Notes: generated by a model not told the origin, from the sequence alone. A stretch of 42,138 bases of DNA from Methanomicrobiales archaeon (GCA_029907705.1 JARYLJ010000015.1:1-42138), one strand, 5' to 3'; positions 25,770 to 34,994 are shown, numbered from the stretch's first letter. Made by a program: numbers and translations.

Positions 25770-26426
25770 ACGTTTGAACTGCCTGTTCAGGAGCCGCATG
25801 CACTCCTCCTCCGACTCCTTCTTCGTGAAGACGACGAGCGTATCGTTCGGCCGTATCTTCACCGATCCGCTCGGAATGATCAGTTCGCCGCTCATCCTCC
25901 TGATCGCGATGAAGACGAAGTCCTTGACGACGATATCCCGTATTTCATGGTCGATGATCGGGGCCCCCTCTTCCGCCACGATCTCGAAGATCGAACCCCC
26001 CGGAATGGAGAGAAGCTGCTGCATCCTCGGGTTCATCGCCCAGTAGTACAGACGCGTCGCGACGAGCTCGTCAGGGTTCTCCGCAATCTTCACTCCCACT
26101 TCCTTGAAGAAATCGGAGTGAGCTTTCTGGTTCACGACGGAGACGACGTTCTGGACATTGAACTTCTTCGCCAGCAGGCAGGTCATCAGATTCACAGCAT
26201 CGTCGCTCGTGGTGCATATGATCGCATCGGCCCTGTCGATGCCTGCCTCCTCGAGCACGGTTTTGTCCGTCGCGTTACCGGTAATCGCCAGTACATCGTG
26301 CTGCTCCAGTATGGCCGTGCACCGGGACTCGTCCTGATCGATCACCACCACATTGTTGCCCCTCTCCGCGGCGATCGACGTGAGGTTGCGGCCGATACCC
26401 CCCAGCCCGACGATGATGATATACAT
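25758..26426 (-). CDS. trkA: TrkA-type potassium channel regulatory (RCK) protein
   Basis: A 222-residue cytoplasmic protein with an N-terminal RCK/Rossmann domain ([10 protein letters not shown], residues 6-15, and [11 protein letters not shown], with the NAD-ribose-binding acid D30) and a C-terminal TrkA-C domain (about 140-215). It would gate a TrkH/KtrB-type potassium transporter by sensing NAD(H) or ATP. No membrane partner gene is in the window, so it must be encoded elsewhere. It is divergent from rnhB with 53 bases between them. Confidence 0.93.
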   Translation of the reverse strand: MYIIIVGLGGIGRNLTSIAAERGNNVVVIDQDESRCTAILEQHDVLAITGNATDKTVLEEAGIDRADAIICTTSDDAVNLMTCLLAKKFNVQNVVSVVNQKAHSDFFKEVGVKIAENPDELVATRLYYWAMNPRMQQLLSIPGGSIFEIVAEEGAPIIDHEIRDIVVKDFVFIAIRRMSGELIIPSGSVKIRPNDTLVVFTKKESEEECMRLLNRQFKRSSD

Positions 26427-26479
26427 CCTAGCAGATCTGACAGTGCTCCCTTAAAATAGCTTGTGGACTTCTATTTTTT

Positions 26480-27118
26480 GTGATTTGTGGCGTCGACGAG
26501 GCAGGGAAAGGCGCGGTGCTCGGCCCTCTGGTCGTGGCAGGTGTCTGCTGCGGTTCTGAGGAGGAGTGCAGGAGGCTGGGGGCGAGGGACTCGAAGGAGC
26601 TGACACCCTCCCGGCGCAGAGAGCTCAGCCGAAAGATCGAGAGGCAATTCAGGCACGCGGTGATCTCCATCGAACCTGCGGAGATCGATGCAGCGATGGA
26701 GCGGTCGACCCTGAACGACCTCCTCGCCTCTGCCCATGCGGAGATCGTCAGGAGATTGAAGCCGGATGTCGTGTACCTCGATTCCTGCGATGTGGACGCC
26801 GCACGATTCGGAGGTCATGTGAAAGGGCTCCTCGGATTCGAGTGCAGTATACACTCTCTGCACGGTGCAGACAGGCGGCACCCCGTGGTGGGGGCGGCGA
26901 GCATCATCGCGAAGGTGCGGCGTGATCTCGCGATGGAGGAGCTGTGCCGCGTTCATGGCGAGCTGGGAAGTGGATACCCCTCGGATCGGATCACGAGGAA
27001 GTTCCTGGAGCGTTATATCGCAGAACACGGCGCCCCTCCACCCTATGCGAGGAAAAGATGGAGGACGATTGCCCGGATGATGGGGGAACGGGAGCAGAGG
27101 AGGTTTCCCGGCGCCTGA
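26480..27118 (+). CDS. rnhB: Ribonuclease HII
   Basis: A 212-residue enzyme that cleaves RNA in RNA-DNA hybrids and nicks at single ribonucleotides in DNA. The catalytic N-terminal GVDEAGKGAVLGPLV (D6, E7) and D101 in VYLDSCD are visible, as are the ASIIAKVRRD segment and the SGYPSD substrate loop. The start is a GTG at 26480, which places GVDEAGKG at the normal distance from the N-terminus. Length is normal for archaeal RNase HII. Confidence 0.95.
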   Translation: MICGVDEAGKGAVLGPLVVAGVCCGSEEECRRLGARDSKELTPSRRRELSRKIERQFRHAVISIEPAEIDAAMERSTLNDLLASAHAEIVRRLKPDVVYLDSCDVDAARFGGHVKGLLGFECSIHSLHGADRRHPVVGAASIIAKVRRDLAMEELCRVHGELGSGYPSDRITRKFLERYIAEHGAPPPYARKRWRTIARMMGEREQRRFPGA

Positions 27119-27655
27119 TACGTATGGGGTGGGTCGTCTTCTCAAGACCGGTTCTCCACGAAGGGATGCTTCTCTCACTTCGGTTCTTCGCTATCTGGCA
27201 TATTTTGATGAGGTCATTTCTGCATTTGAGAGATGGAAGGGTTTTCAGGGCATTGTATGAGCGTCGGTGGAATTCGCCCAAGAAGGGAGGATCGTATGCA
27301 GACCGCATGGCACCTGTTCCCACCCGAAGGGAGTGCTGACGAACCAACAGGAATTGAAAACCCTGATCGATGATTTTCTTCAATAATTCCTCATCGCAGG
27401 CAACAACGTAGAAGATCATTCTGCGAGGCCTTGAATGATGCAATCATACACCATGGGTCATGGTGCGGGGAAGGATGAGGGGGCCCAGGGGCGTTCACCC
27501 ATCCTCTGGAAAAAAGGTAGCGGCTCTTTCCCAGCCATTATTTTCCCAATGAGCGCCTGAATCATCGTTGTAAAAACGACGACCAGAGTTGCGGTGACCC
27601 GATCTCCATCTCAAAATCACGCCCCATACCCATAGATATCCATGTCGATCTCTTC
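27119..27655. other. 537-base intergenic region with a possible decayed minus-strand frame
   Basis: The minus strand has an open frame whose first part (ATG at 27419) reads like protein (MIFYVVACDEELLKKIIDQG) but then drifts and overlaps rnhB by more than 100 bases. I cannot assign a family. The plus strand shows no supported gene. This may be a relic of a gene between rnhB and the amidotransferase. Confidence 0.3.
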
Positions 27656-28372
27656 TCACAGCCTGTCAGAAAGGACGAGCACCCGCCCATCGGTGATCAG
27701 CATCACCCTCTCTTCCGGTATCTTTTTCCACTCCGGGAAATCTTCGGATTTCAGCCTGCTCGTGGACACGGCGATCGCATTCTCCCCCTCCCGCTCCCTG
27801 AGCGAGACGAAGAGGGGTTTCTCGGGATAATGGTTGAAGGCGTACAGCACGGATCCGTCTGAAAGGAGGAAATTGAATGTGATATTCTTCGAATAGCGCT
27901 CGAAGAGCCTCCTGATGCTGTGCTTTATGCCCGGATAGAGCCCATGGAAGTCCGACCGATGCACATATGCCTCGATGTCATCGATCATCCGCAGAAACGC
28001 CCTTTCCGAGTCCGTTGTTCCTCCTGAGAGGGTGTGAGGCGGGATATCGTCTATCGTACCGTTGTGAGCGAAGATCCAGTCCCTCTGGAATGCGCTTCTC
28101 CTGAAGGGATGGCAGTTCTCCGTGCAGATCTCCCCCTGTGTCGCCGATCTGACATGTGCGATGAAGATCCTGCTCACTGCGTCCTGTATCGCCCTTCTGA
28201 ACCTCGGGCTTTCGCTCGCGGAGATCGCCTCCTTCTCGATTATCGCCCTCCCGTCCCTGTAATATGCCAGTCCCCATCCGTCAGGATTCGAAGCCGAGAG
28301 CTCGCCGAATCTGGATAGTATTGCCACCCCGTTCACCGGACTCTGGCAGCTCATCCCGAAGAGCTCGCACAT
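27656..28372 (-). CDS. Class II glutamine amidotransferase (YafJ-like)
   Basis: A 238-residue protein of the Ntn-hydrolase amidotransferase family. The ATG at 28372 was chosen because it puts the nucleophile at position 2 (MCELFGMSC): removal of Met exposes the catalytic Cys. Other family marks are NPDGWGLAYY (29-38), IFIAHVRSAT, the HNGTIDD loop and TTDSERAF. There is no synthetase domain, so it is a stand-alone amidohydrolase whose acceptor is unknown. Alone on its strand. Confidence 0.9.
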   Translation of the reverse strand: MCELFGMSCQSPVNGVAILSRFGELSASNPDGWGLAYYRDGRAIIEKEAISASESPRFRRAIQDAVSRIFIAHVRSATQGEICTENCHPFRRSAFQRDWIFAHNGTIDDIPPHTLSGGTTDSERAFLRMIDDIEAYVHRSDFHGLYPGIKHSIRRLFERYSKNITFNFLLSDGSVLYAFNHYPEKPLFVSLREREGENAIAVSTSRLKSEDFPEWKKIPEERVMLITDGRVLVLSDRL

Positions 28373-28889
28373 CTGGCACCACTCCGCATATCCTGAATCC
28401 GATTTCCCTCGTCTATGAGTATGATCTCTGAACATTTTCTTCATTCGGGCATATCTTCCTTGGGACGCAGGCAAAGTGCTGCTGGGTGAATCGCTCCATA
28501 TGCGGTTTGCCGAACAAGAGCCGACCCAGGATGATGCAAAATAAATTTCCCGCTATAAGAATGTTCACATATCCACTATTTCCCATGTTCACAAACATTT
28601 CAGGATAATACGGTGATGATGAATGGTGAATGGTTTTTAAAATCATCTCCCGCTCGTTTTAGAACCATCATCGATCTGGAGATCGTATAACGGGCGGCAG
28701 GACTGTGGATAACATCACCAAAGGCAAATTTCAGGGATAATCCTCGAATTCACTGGCATCTTTCAGACCCCAATCTCCCGTTACGCCGGGGATATGCACC
28801 TATCCGAACATATAATACCAGAGAAGAGCATCCTGACATGTCGACGGAGGGGATTATGCCACTGTTCGAACGATGGGGTGAGATATAGG
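28373..28889. other. 517-base divergent promoter region
   Basis: No gene is supported. ACATATAATACC (28809-28820) is a good plus-strand TATA box for the following gene. A 14-base perfect palindrome-like hairpin CGATCTGGAGATCG (28672-28685) lies mid-region and could be a regulator site. A 16-codon plus frame at 28837, closing four bases before the next ATG, may be a chance leader peptide. Confidence 0.35.
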
Positions 28890-29393
28890 ATGCGGGGGAT
28901 GACGGACAGCATGCGCTGGCAGATGTCCTCGAGGATCAACTCCTTCCTTTCGGTCCTGTTCGGGCTCGGGCTTCACGATATGGGACCGGATGCGGGGGAC
29001 CGCCTGGTCGAGGATATCTGGTACTTCTGCGGGAAGGAGATGGCTGATCTGGCGAAGGGGTGCGGGGCGCCTCCGAAGACCGCTGGCGATCTCTCGGTGG
29101 CCCTGACAGAGGTGCTAAAGACGATCTTCGGCGGCGAGTACCGCTCGGAGATCATCGAGATCTCAGACGAGAGGGCCGTGGTGCTGATGCGGACCTGCCC
29201 CTGCCAGCTCAGGGCGATGGAGCTCGGGGAGGATCCGTCCATCGTCTTTCACCCCTGCCTCTCGGTCGCTGTCTCCCTCGTAGAAGGGTTGAAGAAGGAC
29301 TACTCCGCCAGGTTCATCAGGGGAATCTGCATGGGGGACAGAAACTGCGAGATACTCATCGCACCGAAGGTGACCCTCGAAGGGAGCGACTGA
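28890..29393 (+). CDS. V4R / methanogen output domain-like small protein
   Basis: A 167-residue soluble protein. The C-terminal stretch with RTCPCQLRAM, HPCLSVAVSLV and RGICMGDRNCEI resembles the V4R family, which usually ends in a C-x-x-GDxxC motif and binds small ligands; similar domains are used as output domains in methanogen sensors. Here it is free-standing. The ATG at 28890 is preceded by GGTGAGATATAGG, a usable ribosome binding site, and a TATA box lies 70 bases upstream. It could sense a ligand or redox state through its Cys residues. The assignment is from motif memory only. Confidence 0.55.
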   Translation: MRGMTDSMRWQMSSRINSFLSVLFGLGLHDMGPDAGDRLVEDIWYFCGKEMADLAKGCGAPPKTAGDLSVALTEVLKTIFGGEYRSEIIEISDERAVVLMRTCPCQLRAMELGEDPSIVFHPCLSVAVSLVEGLKKDYSARFIRGICMGDRNCEILIAPKVTLEGSD

Positions 29394-29477
29394 GCTGAAA
29401 GGATGCTGCAGGGGCAGAATACTTTCACACCGCATCAGGATTATTAATCAAAATTTTCCTCCAATCCTCTTCTGATT

Positions 29478-30569
29478 ATGCTGCAATCCCGCGCTGGGCA
29501 TTCATTGCGTGGCATCGCGGAGAGGTGGCAGAAGAAGGTATCCAAGCTACACGAGTACGCGGTGGTGAAGGACGGAAATCTCTTCAGAGCGGGCCTCGAG
29601 AACTCCTTTCTCTTTCAAAGCGAGTATCAGGCCGCGTTGGAGATGGGGGACCGGCTCGCGGGGGAATACAGCGGCGTACCCCTGGATTCTGTATTTTCAG
29701 GCAGATGCGAGGAGACGCCGTGCGGTGAATCGTACTGCATCGAGACATATATGGAGGCGACTCCTCCGGCTATCGACAGCGGCACATTATCCGAGTCTCT
29801 GCTGTCCAGGCTGACGCTCATCCACGGGATCGGTCCTGCGATGGAGCGGAGACTGAAGGGCCGGGGCTACCGCACAATACAGGATCTCCTCCATCACCCT
29901 CTGTACAGAAGGGCTGCTGCCGCAATCCTGCATAAGATCGAGGCACGGGAGGCAGGAAGCCTGGAGGAACTGACACGGGAGCGCCTGCCACGTTCGCACC
30001 CCCTCGTTTTAAAGACCTCTCTGGTTCTCGAGCCCGAGAAACTCGTCTTTCTGGATATCGAGACCCTGGGGCTCTTTACCCGCCCCGTCATCCTCATTGG
30101 TATCGGACGGATGGAGCGCAACGGAATCCGGGTGGCCCAGTATCTCATCCGGGATCCCTCGGAGGAGCCAGCCGCACTCTGGTCGTTTCGCCGCAGGCTA
30201 GAGGGCGCATGTGATGCGTTCGTCACCTTCAACGGGCGTTCCTTCGATATCCCGTATATCATGGAGCGTCTCGCCTATTACGGGATTCAGGCAGGCTTCA
30301 TGTGCCCCCATTACGATCTCCTCCAATTCTCCAGGAGGAGGTGGAAGGGTCTGCTCAACGATACGCGCCTTCGAACCCTCGAACGAAAGATCCTCGGTTT
30401 CGAGCGGAGAGACGATATCCCCAGCCAGCTGGTGCCGGAGTTCTACGAGATGTACCTGAGAACGGGCAACTGCGGGCCTCTGATTCCGATCGTGATGCAC
30501 AACAGGGAGGATATCCGCTCGCTCTTCAGGCTCTATTCATGCCTGGCGGGGGAGGATGCATGGCCCTGA
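29478..30569 (+). CDS. mrfB: YprB/MrfB-like DEDD exonuclease
   Basis: A 363-residue protein. A helix-hairpin-helix element (LTLIHGIGPAMERRLKGRGY, about 112-131) comes before an RNase H-like DEDD exonuclease domain with D193 and E195 (FLDIETLG), D257 (FNGRSFDIPYI) and D345 (HNREDIRSL). This matches YprB/MrfB, which in Bacillus subtilis acts with helicase MrfA in repair of mitomycin adducts independently of UvrABC. The helicase gene follows with a 10-base overlap, so the pair is kept. The gene symbol is by analogy; an archaeal role in nucleotide-excision-type repair is inference. Confidence 0.82.
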   Translation: MLQSRAGHSLRGIAERWQKKVSKLHEYAVVKDGNLFRAGLENSFLFQSEYQAALEMGDRLAGEYSGVPLDSVFSGRCEETPCGESYCIETYMEATPPAIDSGTLSESLLSRLTLIHGIGPAMERRLKGRGYRTIQDLLHHPLYRRAAAAILHKIEAREAGSLEELTRERLPRSHPLVLKTSLVLEPEKLVFLDIETLGLFTRPVILIGIGRMERNGIRVAQYLIRDPSEEPAALWSFRRRLEGACDAFVTFNGRSFDIPYIMERLAYYGIQAGFMCPHYDLLQFSRRRWKGLLNDTRLRTLERKILGFERRDDIPSQLVPEFYEMYLRTGNCGPLIPIVMHNREDIRSLFRLYSCLAGEDAWP

Positions 30570-32833
30570 AGGATTTTATAGAGACGCTCACTTCGAATCC
30601 CGGTTTCAGCGATTGCATCGCCCATGTAGAGAGTTATCCGTCGAAAGCAGGGGTGAAGGGCACGCTGGCGAGGCCCCTCCATCCCCTGCTGCAGGAGTAT
30701 CTCGATATGAAAGGGATAGAGCTCTACCGGCATCAGTGCGAGGCGATCGATGCACTCAGGGAGGGCAGACACACCATCATCACCACGGGCACCGCATCGG
30801 GAAAGACCCTCGCCTTCACCCTCCCTGTCTTCGAGAGGATACTGGATGTTCCGTCCACCCGTGCACTGTTTGTGTACCCGGCAAAGGCGCTGGCGAACGA
30901 CCAGCTCAAAGCGATACAGGAGATCGAGCGGTACACCGGTTGCATGTCGAAGTCCGCGGTATACGACGGCGATACGGCTCAATCGAAGCGCGCCGGGATA
31001 AGAAACGAGTCGTCCATCGTGCTCACGAACCCATATGAGCTGCACCACATCCTCCCCTGGCATCACCGCTGGGGGAATTTCTTCAGAGATCTTGCATTCG
31101 TCGTCATCGACGAGGCGCACCGGTACAGGGGTGTATTCGGATCGAACACGGCCCTGCTCATCAGGAGACTGCGCCGGATATGTGCGCATTACGGTGCCGC
31201 CCCCACATTCGTCCTTTCCAGTGCAACACTGGCCAATCCTCTGGAATTCGCCAGAAAGCTGACTAGCCTTGATTTTTTTTCTGTCGACCAGGATGTCTCA
31301 CCGAGGAGCGAGCGCCATTTCGTCCTCTTCAACCCGTACAGGAACGGTTCAGGAAGCAGAAATACCTATACAGCGGCAAAGGATCTCCTCGTCTCATCCA
31401 TCGGCAGCGGGCTGCAGACACTCTGTTTCACCTCCTCCCGCCGTATGTCGGAACTCGTCGCCCGATGGGCGCTGGAAGATGCCGCACGCCAGAAGGGAAC
31501 ATGCGGCGGGTCCATCTCGTGTTACCGGGCGGGTTATCTGCCCGAGGAGAGGAGATCGCTGGAGGAGATGCTGAAGCGGGGGATGCTGAGAGGTCTGGTC
31601 TCCACCAATGCACTGGAGCTCGGGATCGACATCGGTACACTGGATGCGGTGATCATGTGCGGATTTCCAGGAACACTCATCTCGACCTGGCAGCAGGCAG
31701 GGAGGGCAGGAAGACGGGGGAAGGGATCCATCTCCATCCTCGTTGCATACGAGAACCCCCTCGACCAGTACTTCATGAATCATCCCTCCTCGTTCTTCGG
31801 CAGACCCGCGGAGCATGCAATCCTGGACGAAGGAAACCCATACATCCTGAGCGGACACATCCTCTGCGCTGCCTCCGAACTGCCGCTCGACATTCCAAGG
31901 GATCGTCATTATCTGGGCAACGGGCTGGAGGAATCGGTCCTCGCACTCGCCGGTGAAGGATTGCTCCGCCAGAGCAGTCATGGCTGGGTGTACGCCGGCA
32001 GGGGGCGGGCGACCGAGGCGGTCTCTCTGGAGAGTATCGCATCGGAGCACTTCGGGGTGCTCTGCGAAGGGAGGATCATCGAAACGATGGACCGGATGCA
32101 GGCATTCAGGGAGGCCCACCCGGGAGCCGTGCTCCTGCACAGAGGGGATACCTACCTGGTCCAGTCGCTCGATCTGGAAGAGAGGGTCATCCGTGTCAGA
32201 AGGGCAGAGGTGGATTACCACACCGAGGTGGTGAAGAGATCGGATCTCAGAGTCAGGGAGGAGCGAGAGAGGGTCATGCATGGAGAATTCGCGATCTCCT
32301 ACGGCGATGTGGAGGTGGAAGAGAGTTATGTCGCCTACAGGATTATCCAGCGGGGCAGCGTGGTGAAAACTGAACCGCTGGACCTTCCTGCGGTTCGATT
32401 CGAGACACGGGCATGCTGGCTGGAGATCCCGGAGAGACTGGTCACCCTCCTGATCGAGCAGGCCCTCGAGCTGGCAGGTGGTCTGCATGGGATGGAGCAC
32501 GCGATGATCGGCATCATGCCATATCATGTCCTGTGCGACCGCTGGGACATCGGAGGTCTATCGGCGGTCTCTTTCCCGTCGACCAGGAGAGCGAGCGTAT
32601 TTGTGTACGACGGGTGCGAAGGAGGGATCGGACTCTCGGAGAAGGCATTCCACCTGATGGATGAGATCCTCACCAGTGCCCTCGAGCTGGTGAGGGACTG
32701 CCGATGCGAAGGAGGATGCCCCTCCTGCATCCATTCGCCCAAGTGCGGTAACGACAACAGACCGCTCGACAGGAGGGCGACGATCCTCCTGCTGGAATCG
32801 CTCTGCGGAATGCTTTCGTGTCACGGAGGCTGA
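30560..32833 (+). CDS. mrfA: MrfA-like superfamily 2 DEAH helicase with C-terminal DUF1998
   Basis: A 757-residue helicase. The Walker A TGTASGKT (76-83), DEAH box (184-187), SSATLANP (motif III) and the C-terminal helicase motif QQAGRAGRRGKG are complete. The last 250 residues form the DUF1998-type region with a four-Cys cluster C716-C720-C723-C729 (CEGGCPSCIHSPKC), as in MrfA of Bacillus subtilis (about 750 residues). The ATG at 30560 follows GGAGG. It should unwind or translocate on DNA and hand it to the DEDD exonuclease encoded just upstream. A DNA methyltransferase starts at the very next base, so the three genes form one unit. Confidence 0.9.
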   Translation: MALKDFIETLTSNPGFSDCIAHVESYPSKAGVKGTLARPLHPLLQEYLDMKGIELYRHQCEAIDALREGRHTIITTGTASGKTLAFTLPVFERILDVPSTRALFVYPAKALANDQLKAIQEIERYTGCMSKSAVYDGDTAQSKRAGIRNESSIVLTNPYELHHILPWHHRWGNFFRDLAFVVIDEAHRYRGVFGSNTALLIRRLRRICAHYGAAPTFVLSSATLANPLEFARKLTSLDFFSVDQDVSPRSERHFVLFNPYRNGSGSRNTYTAAKDLLVSSIGSGLQTLCFTSSRRMSELVARWALEDAARQKGTCGGSISCYRAGYLPEERRSLEEMLKRGMLRGLVSTNALELGIDIGTLDAVIMCGFPGTLISTWQQAGRAGRRGKGSISILVAYENPLDQYFMNHPSSFFGRPAEHAILDEGNPYILSGHILCAASELPLDIPRDRHYLGNGLEESVLALAGEGLLRQSSHGWVYAGRGRATEAVSLESIASEHFGVLCEGRIIETMDRMQAFREAHPGAVLLHRGDTYLVQSLDLEERVIRVRRAEVDYHTEVVKRSDLRVREERERVMHGEFAISYGDVEVEESYVAYRIIQRGSVVKTEPLDLPAVRFETRACWLEIPERLVTLLIEQALELAGGLHGMEHAMIGIMPYHVLCDRWDIGGLSAVSFPSTRRASVFVYDGCEGGIGLSEKAFHLMDEILTSALELVRDCRCEGGCPSCIHSPKCGNDNRPLDRRATILLLESLCGMLSCHGG

Positions 32834-33868
32834 ATGGTATCTCACGAACCCGTATTCATCCACGGCGCCGCCCTGTACAATATCGACTGCGTAGAGGGGG
32901 CGAGGCGCCATCTGCAAGATGGCTCCGTCGATCTGATTTTTACCGATCCGCCATATGGCATCCAGAGCGACAGACTGCACCTCCATTACAACAGGGACGA
33001 GGGATATGTCCTGGATGGTTACGTGGAGGTGAGAAAGGAGGAGTATGCGGAGTTCAGCGAACGGTGGATAAAGGAGGCAGAGAGGGTGCTGCGCCCCGGT
33101 GGTTCGCTGTATGTCGTATCCGGATATACCCATCTCTACGAGATACTGCATGCCCTGAGAAAGACCTCGCTCCGCGAGGTGAACCACCTCGTATGGAGGT
33201 ACAGCTTCGGCGTCTTCACGAAGAGGAAGTACATCTCCTCTCATTATCATATCCTCTTCTACGAGAAGCCGGGTGGTGAAAGGACTTTCAATGCGGAGTC
33301 GAGGTTCGGTTTCAGCGAACGTTCCGAGGACGGCCGTTCCCCGAACAGCACGGATCGCGAGGACGTCTGGATGATAAACCGCGAGTACAAGCCCGGCAGG
33401 CAGAAGAACAGGAACGAACTCCCCATCGAGCTCGTCACAAAGGCACTGCAGTACAGCAGCAGGGAGGGCGATCTCATCTGTGATTTCTTCCTCGGCGGGT
33501 TCACCACCGCGAAGGCGGCGATCGGGCTCGGGAGAAGATTCGTCGGTTTCGAGCTGTCGCCCGAGATTTTCAGGGCAAGGATCGATGAGATTCGATCTCT
33601 CGAGGAGGGATGGCTTCTCCCGAAAGTGCGGAAGCCCCACCTCTCGAGTCATGTGAACCGGCACAAACGCTGGACGGAGGGGGAGAGGGTGCGTCTGAAG
33701 GAACTCTATTCATCACTGAAAGAACAGGGGTGCTCGAAGAAGGAGATTCTGGAGATCACCGGAAGGGAGCTGGGAAGGGGGCGCTGGGGATTGGAGAGGG
33801 CGATTCGGAGATTTATCAAAAAAAAGAATCCGAACATCGAAGTGGATACTGACAGTCCCGATAAATGA
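32834..33868 (+). CDS. DNA methyltransferase (N4-cytosine/N6-adenine type) with C-terminal helical domain
   Basis: A 344-residue protein. The catalytic DPPY (38-41, in FTDPPYGIQ) comes before the AdoMet-binding region (ICDFFLGGFTTAKAAIGLGRRFVGFEL, about 215-240), the beta-class order. The AdoMet motif reads FFLGGFTT instead of the common DPFxGSGTT. The last 70 residues (RWTEGERVRLKELYSSL onwards) look like a basic SANT/Myb-like helix-turn-helix. No restriction endonuclease gene is adjacent, so it is an orphan or works with the helicase/nuclease pair. It begins at the first base after the helicase stop. Target sequence cannot be inferred. Confidence 0.88.
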   Translation: MVSHEPVFIHGAALYNIDCVEGARRHLQDGSVDLIFTDPPYGIQSDRLHLHYNRDEGYVLDGYVEVRKEEYAEFSERWIKEAERVLRPGGSLYVVSGYTHLYEILHALRKTSLREVNHLVWRYSFGVFTKRKYISSHYHILFYEKPGGERTFNAESRFGFSERSEDGRSPNSTDREDVWMINREYKPGRQKNRNELPIELVTKALQYSSREGDLICDFFLGGFTTAKAAIGLGRRFVGFELSPEIFRARIDEIRSLEEGWLLPKVRKPHLSSHVNRHKRWTEGERVRLKELYSSLKEQGCSKKEILEITGRELGRGRWGLERAIRRFIKKKNPNIEVDTDSPDK

Positions 33869-34418
33869 CTGTATCGGTAACCAATCAAGCTCCCCGAGAT
33901 ACTGAATTTAAAATGCTGCCCGATGCCATCTTGATTGAATCACCCATCAATTCGTAATTCCTCGAAAGCGACAGCAACAGAAGGTTGTGGTGCGAGGAAC
34001 CGGGTCACTGACCATTCGCAGTGACCCATGACGACGCAATACAGTAAAAGGGGGTTGAGTCAACGATTTTTCTGATTGCGTCAAGTAACTATTTCAATTT
34101 ATTATATAAAAATTTTATTATATGAGCATTCATGTGAATAATTGATTAAATTGTGTATTAATATTGAATTTCCTGGCATCTCTTTTTTAATTCGAACACA
34201 CTGCAATAATGCATAAAGGGTGAAGATCCCGGTTATCCCGCAGGCCTACCGATGTCCCCGATACGGCAGGATGCATTCAGCAGTTACAATTCAGAGATCG
34301 CATCGGTGCCCCAGGATCTCTTGAATATCGCGAGAAAGCGGTATCCTGGTTTGCCAGAAGGATAGATCTGAGTTGAACAACAGCTACGATGAAAATTACG
34401 AAAAATTTTTTTCGAGGA
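33869..34418. other. 550-base AT-rich intergenic region with a perfect inverted repeat
   Basis: No gene is supported. GGGTCACTG (34002-34010), 8-base loop, CAGTGACCC (34019-34027) forms a perfect nine-pair stem. From about 34080 to 34200 the DNA becomes very AT-rich (many TTTATTATATAAAAATT-like runs), unlike its surroundings. Such a stretch may be a promoter, a replication-related site or recently acquired DNA. Confidence 0.4.
34002..34027. repeat. Perfect 9-bp inverted repeat
   Basis: Arms GGGTCACTG and CAGTGACCC enclose eight bases. It lies about 130 bases after the methyltransferase stop. There is no following T run on either strand, so it is not a simple archaeal terminator; it may be a protein-binding site, an RNA hairpin stabilising the end of the message or an element end. 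Confidence 0.6.
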
Positions 34419-34994
34419 TTACTCCTCGCCCTTCTTGAGGAACCAGATCGCGCCTATGAGGCCAACCAGCATCATCGCCGGGAACGCGAGCATGGGGAAT
34501 TCAGGGGCGGCGGTCGGGCATGTTTCAGGTGGATCGTAATTGATACTCATGGTCTTGGATCCCCCGCGGGATCCATTGAACCACAATGCTTCAACATCGT
34601 TCGCACCCCCCTCCTTCGTGCTCACCGTTATGCTAAAGACATGGCTGAACCATCCGTTTCCGATGGGTGCAAACGCAATCGGATCGGCGGGTGACCAACC
34701 GGTCGTGGTTTTGTCAACGCGGCCTTCCCATATCACTGTGTTGCCAACCACTGTCGCGCGTTCGCTGTCAGAATAACCGGTGATCGTTGCGCTTCCATCG
34801 GGCTGAAGCGTATCTACCACTTTCACATTGTAACCTTCATTACCTTCATATGTTACGTTGATCTCGAAAGTAATCTCCTCGCACTGCTCACTCTTGCACG
34901 TTTTTTTCACATCTATTTTGCATGCCGCAGCAGGAGCGATCATGGCGAGAAGGAAGATGAGCAGAACAACACTCACCGCAAAACTACGCTTCAT
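34419..34994 (-). CDS. Secreted protein with PEF-CTERM sorting signal
   Basis: A 191-residue surface protein. It has a Sec signal peptide (residues 1-25, MKRSF then a hydrophobic core ending APAAA), a beta-rich ectodomain with a four-Cys N-terminal patch (C25, C33, C38), and a C-terminal tripartite signal: PEFPMLAFP, a hydrophobic helix and KKGEE. This is the PEF-CTERM signal, cut by an archaeosortase and joined to a lipid anchor; no archaeosortase gene is in the window. The ATG at 34994 places the signal peptide right at the start. The ectodomain looks like a DUF11/cohesin-like beta sandwich but I cannot assign it. Confidence 0.85.
   Translation of the reverse strand: MKRSFAVSVVLLIFLLAMIAPAAACKIDVKKTCKSEQCEEITFEINVTYEGNEGYNVKVVDTLQPDGSATITGYSDSERATVVGNTVIWEGRVDKTTTGWSPADPIAFAPIGNGWFSHVFSITVSTKEGGANDVEALWFNGSRGGSKTMSINYDPPETCPTAAPEFPMLAFPAMMLVGLIGAIWFLKKGEE

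Noticed and set aside
26991-27419. Minus-strand frame beginning MIFYVVACDEELL
   Set aside because: Only its first 25-30 codons look coding; it would overlap rnhB by about 128 bases. Kept as a possible relic, not a gene.
28413-28646. 77-codon minus-strand frame with a hydrophobic segment upstream of the amidotransferase
   Set aside because: The frame lies in the promoter region between divergent genes, has no ribosome binding site and shows no family features.
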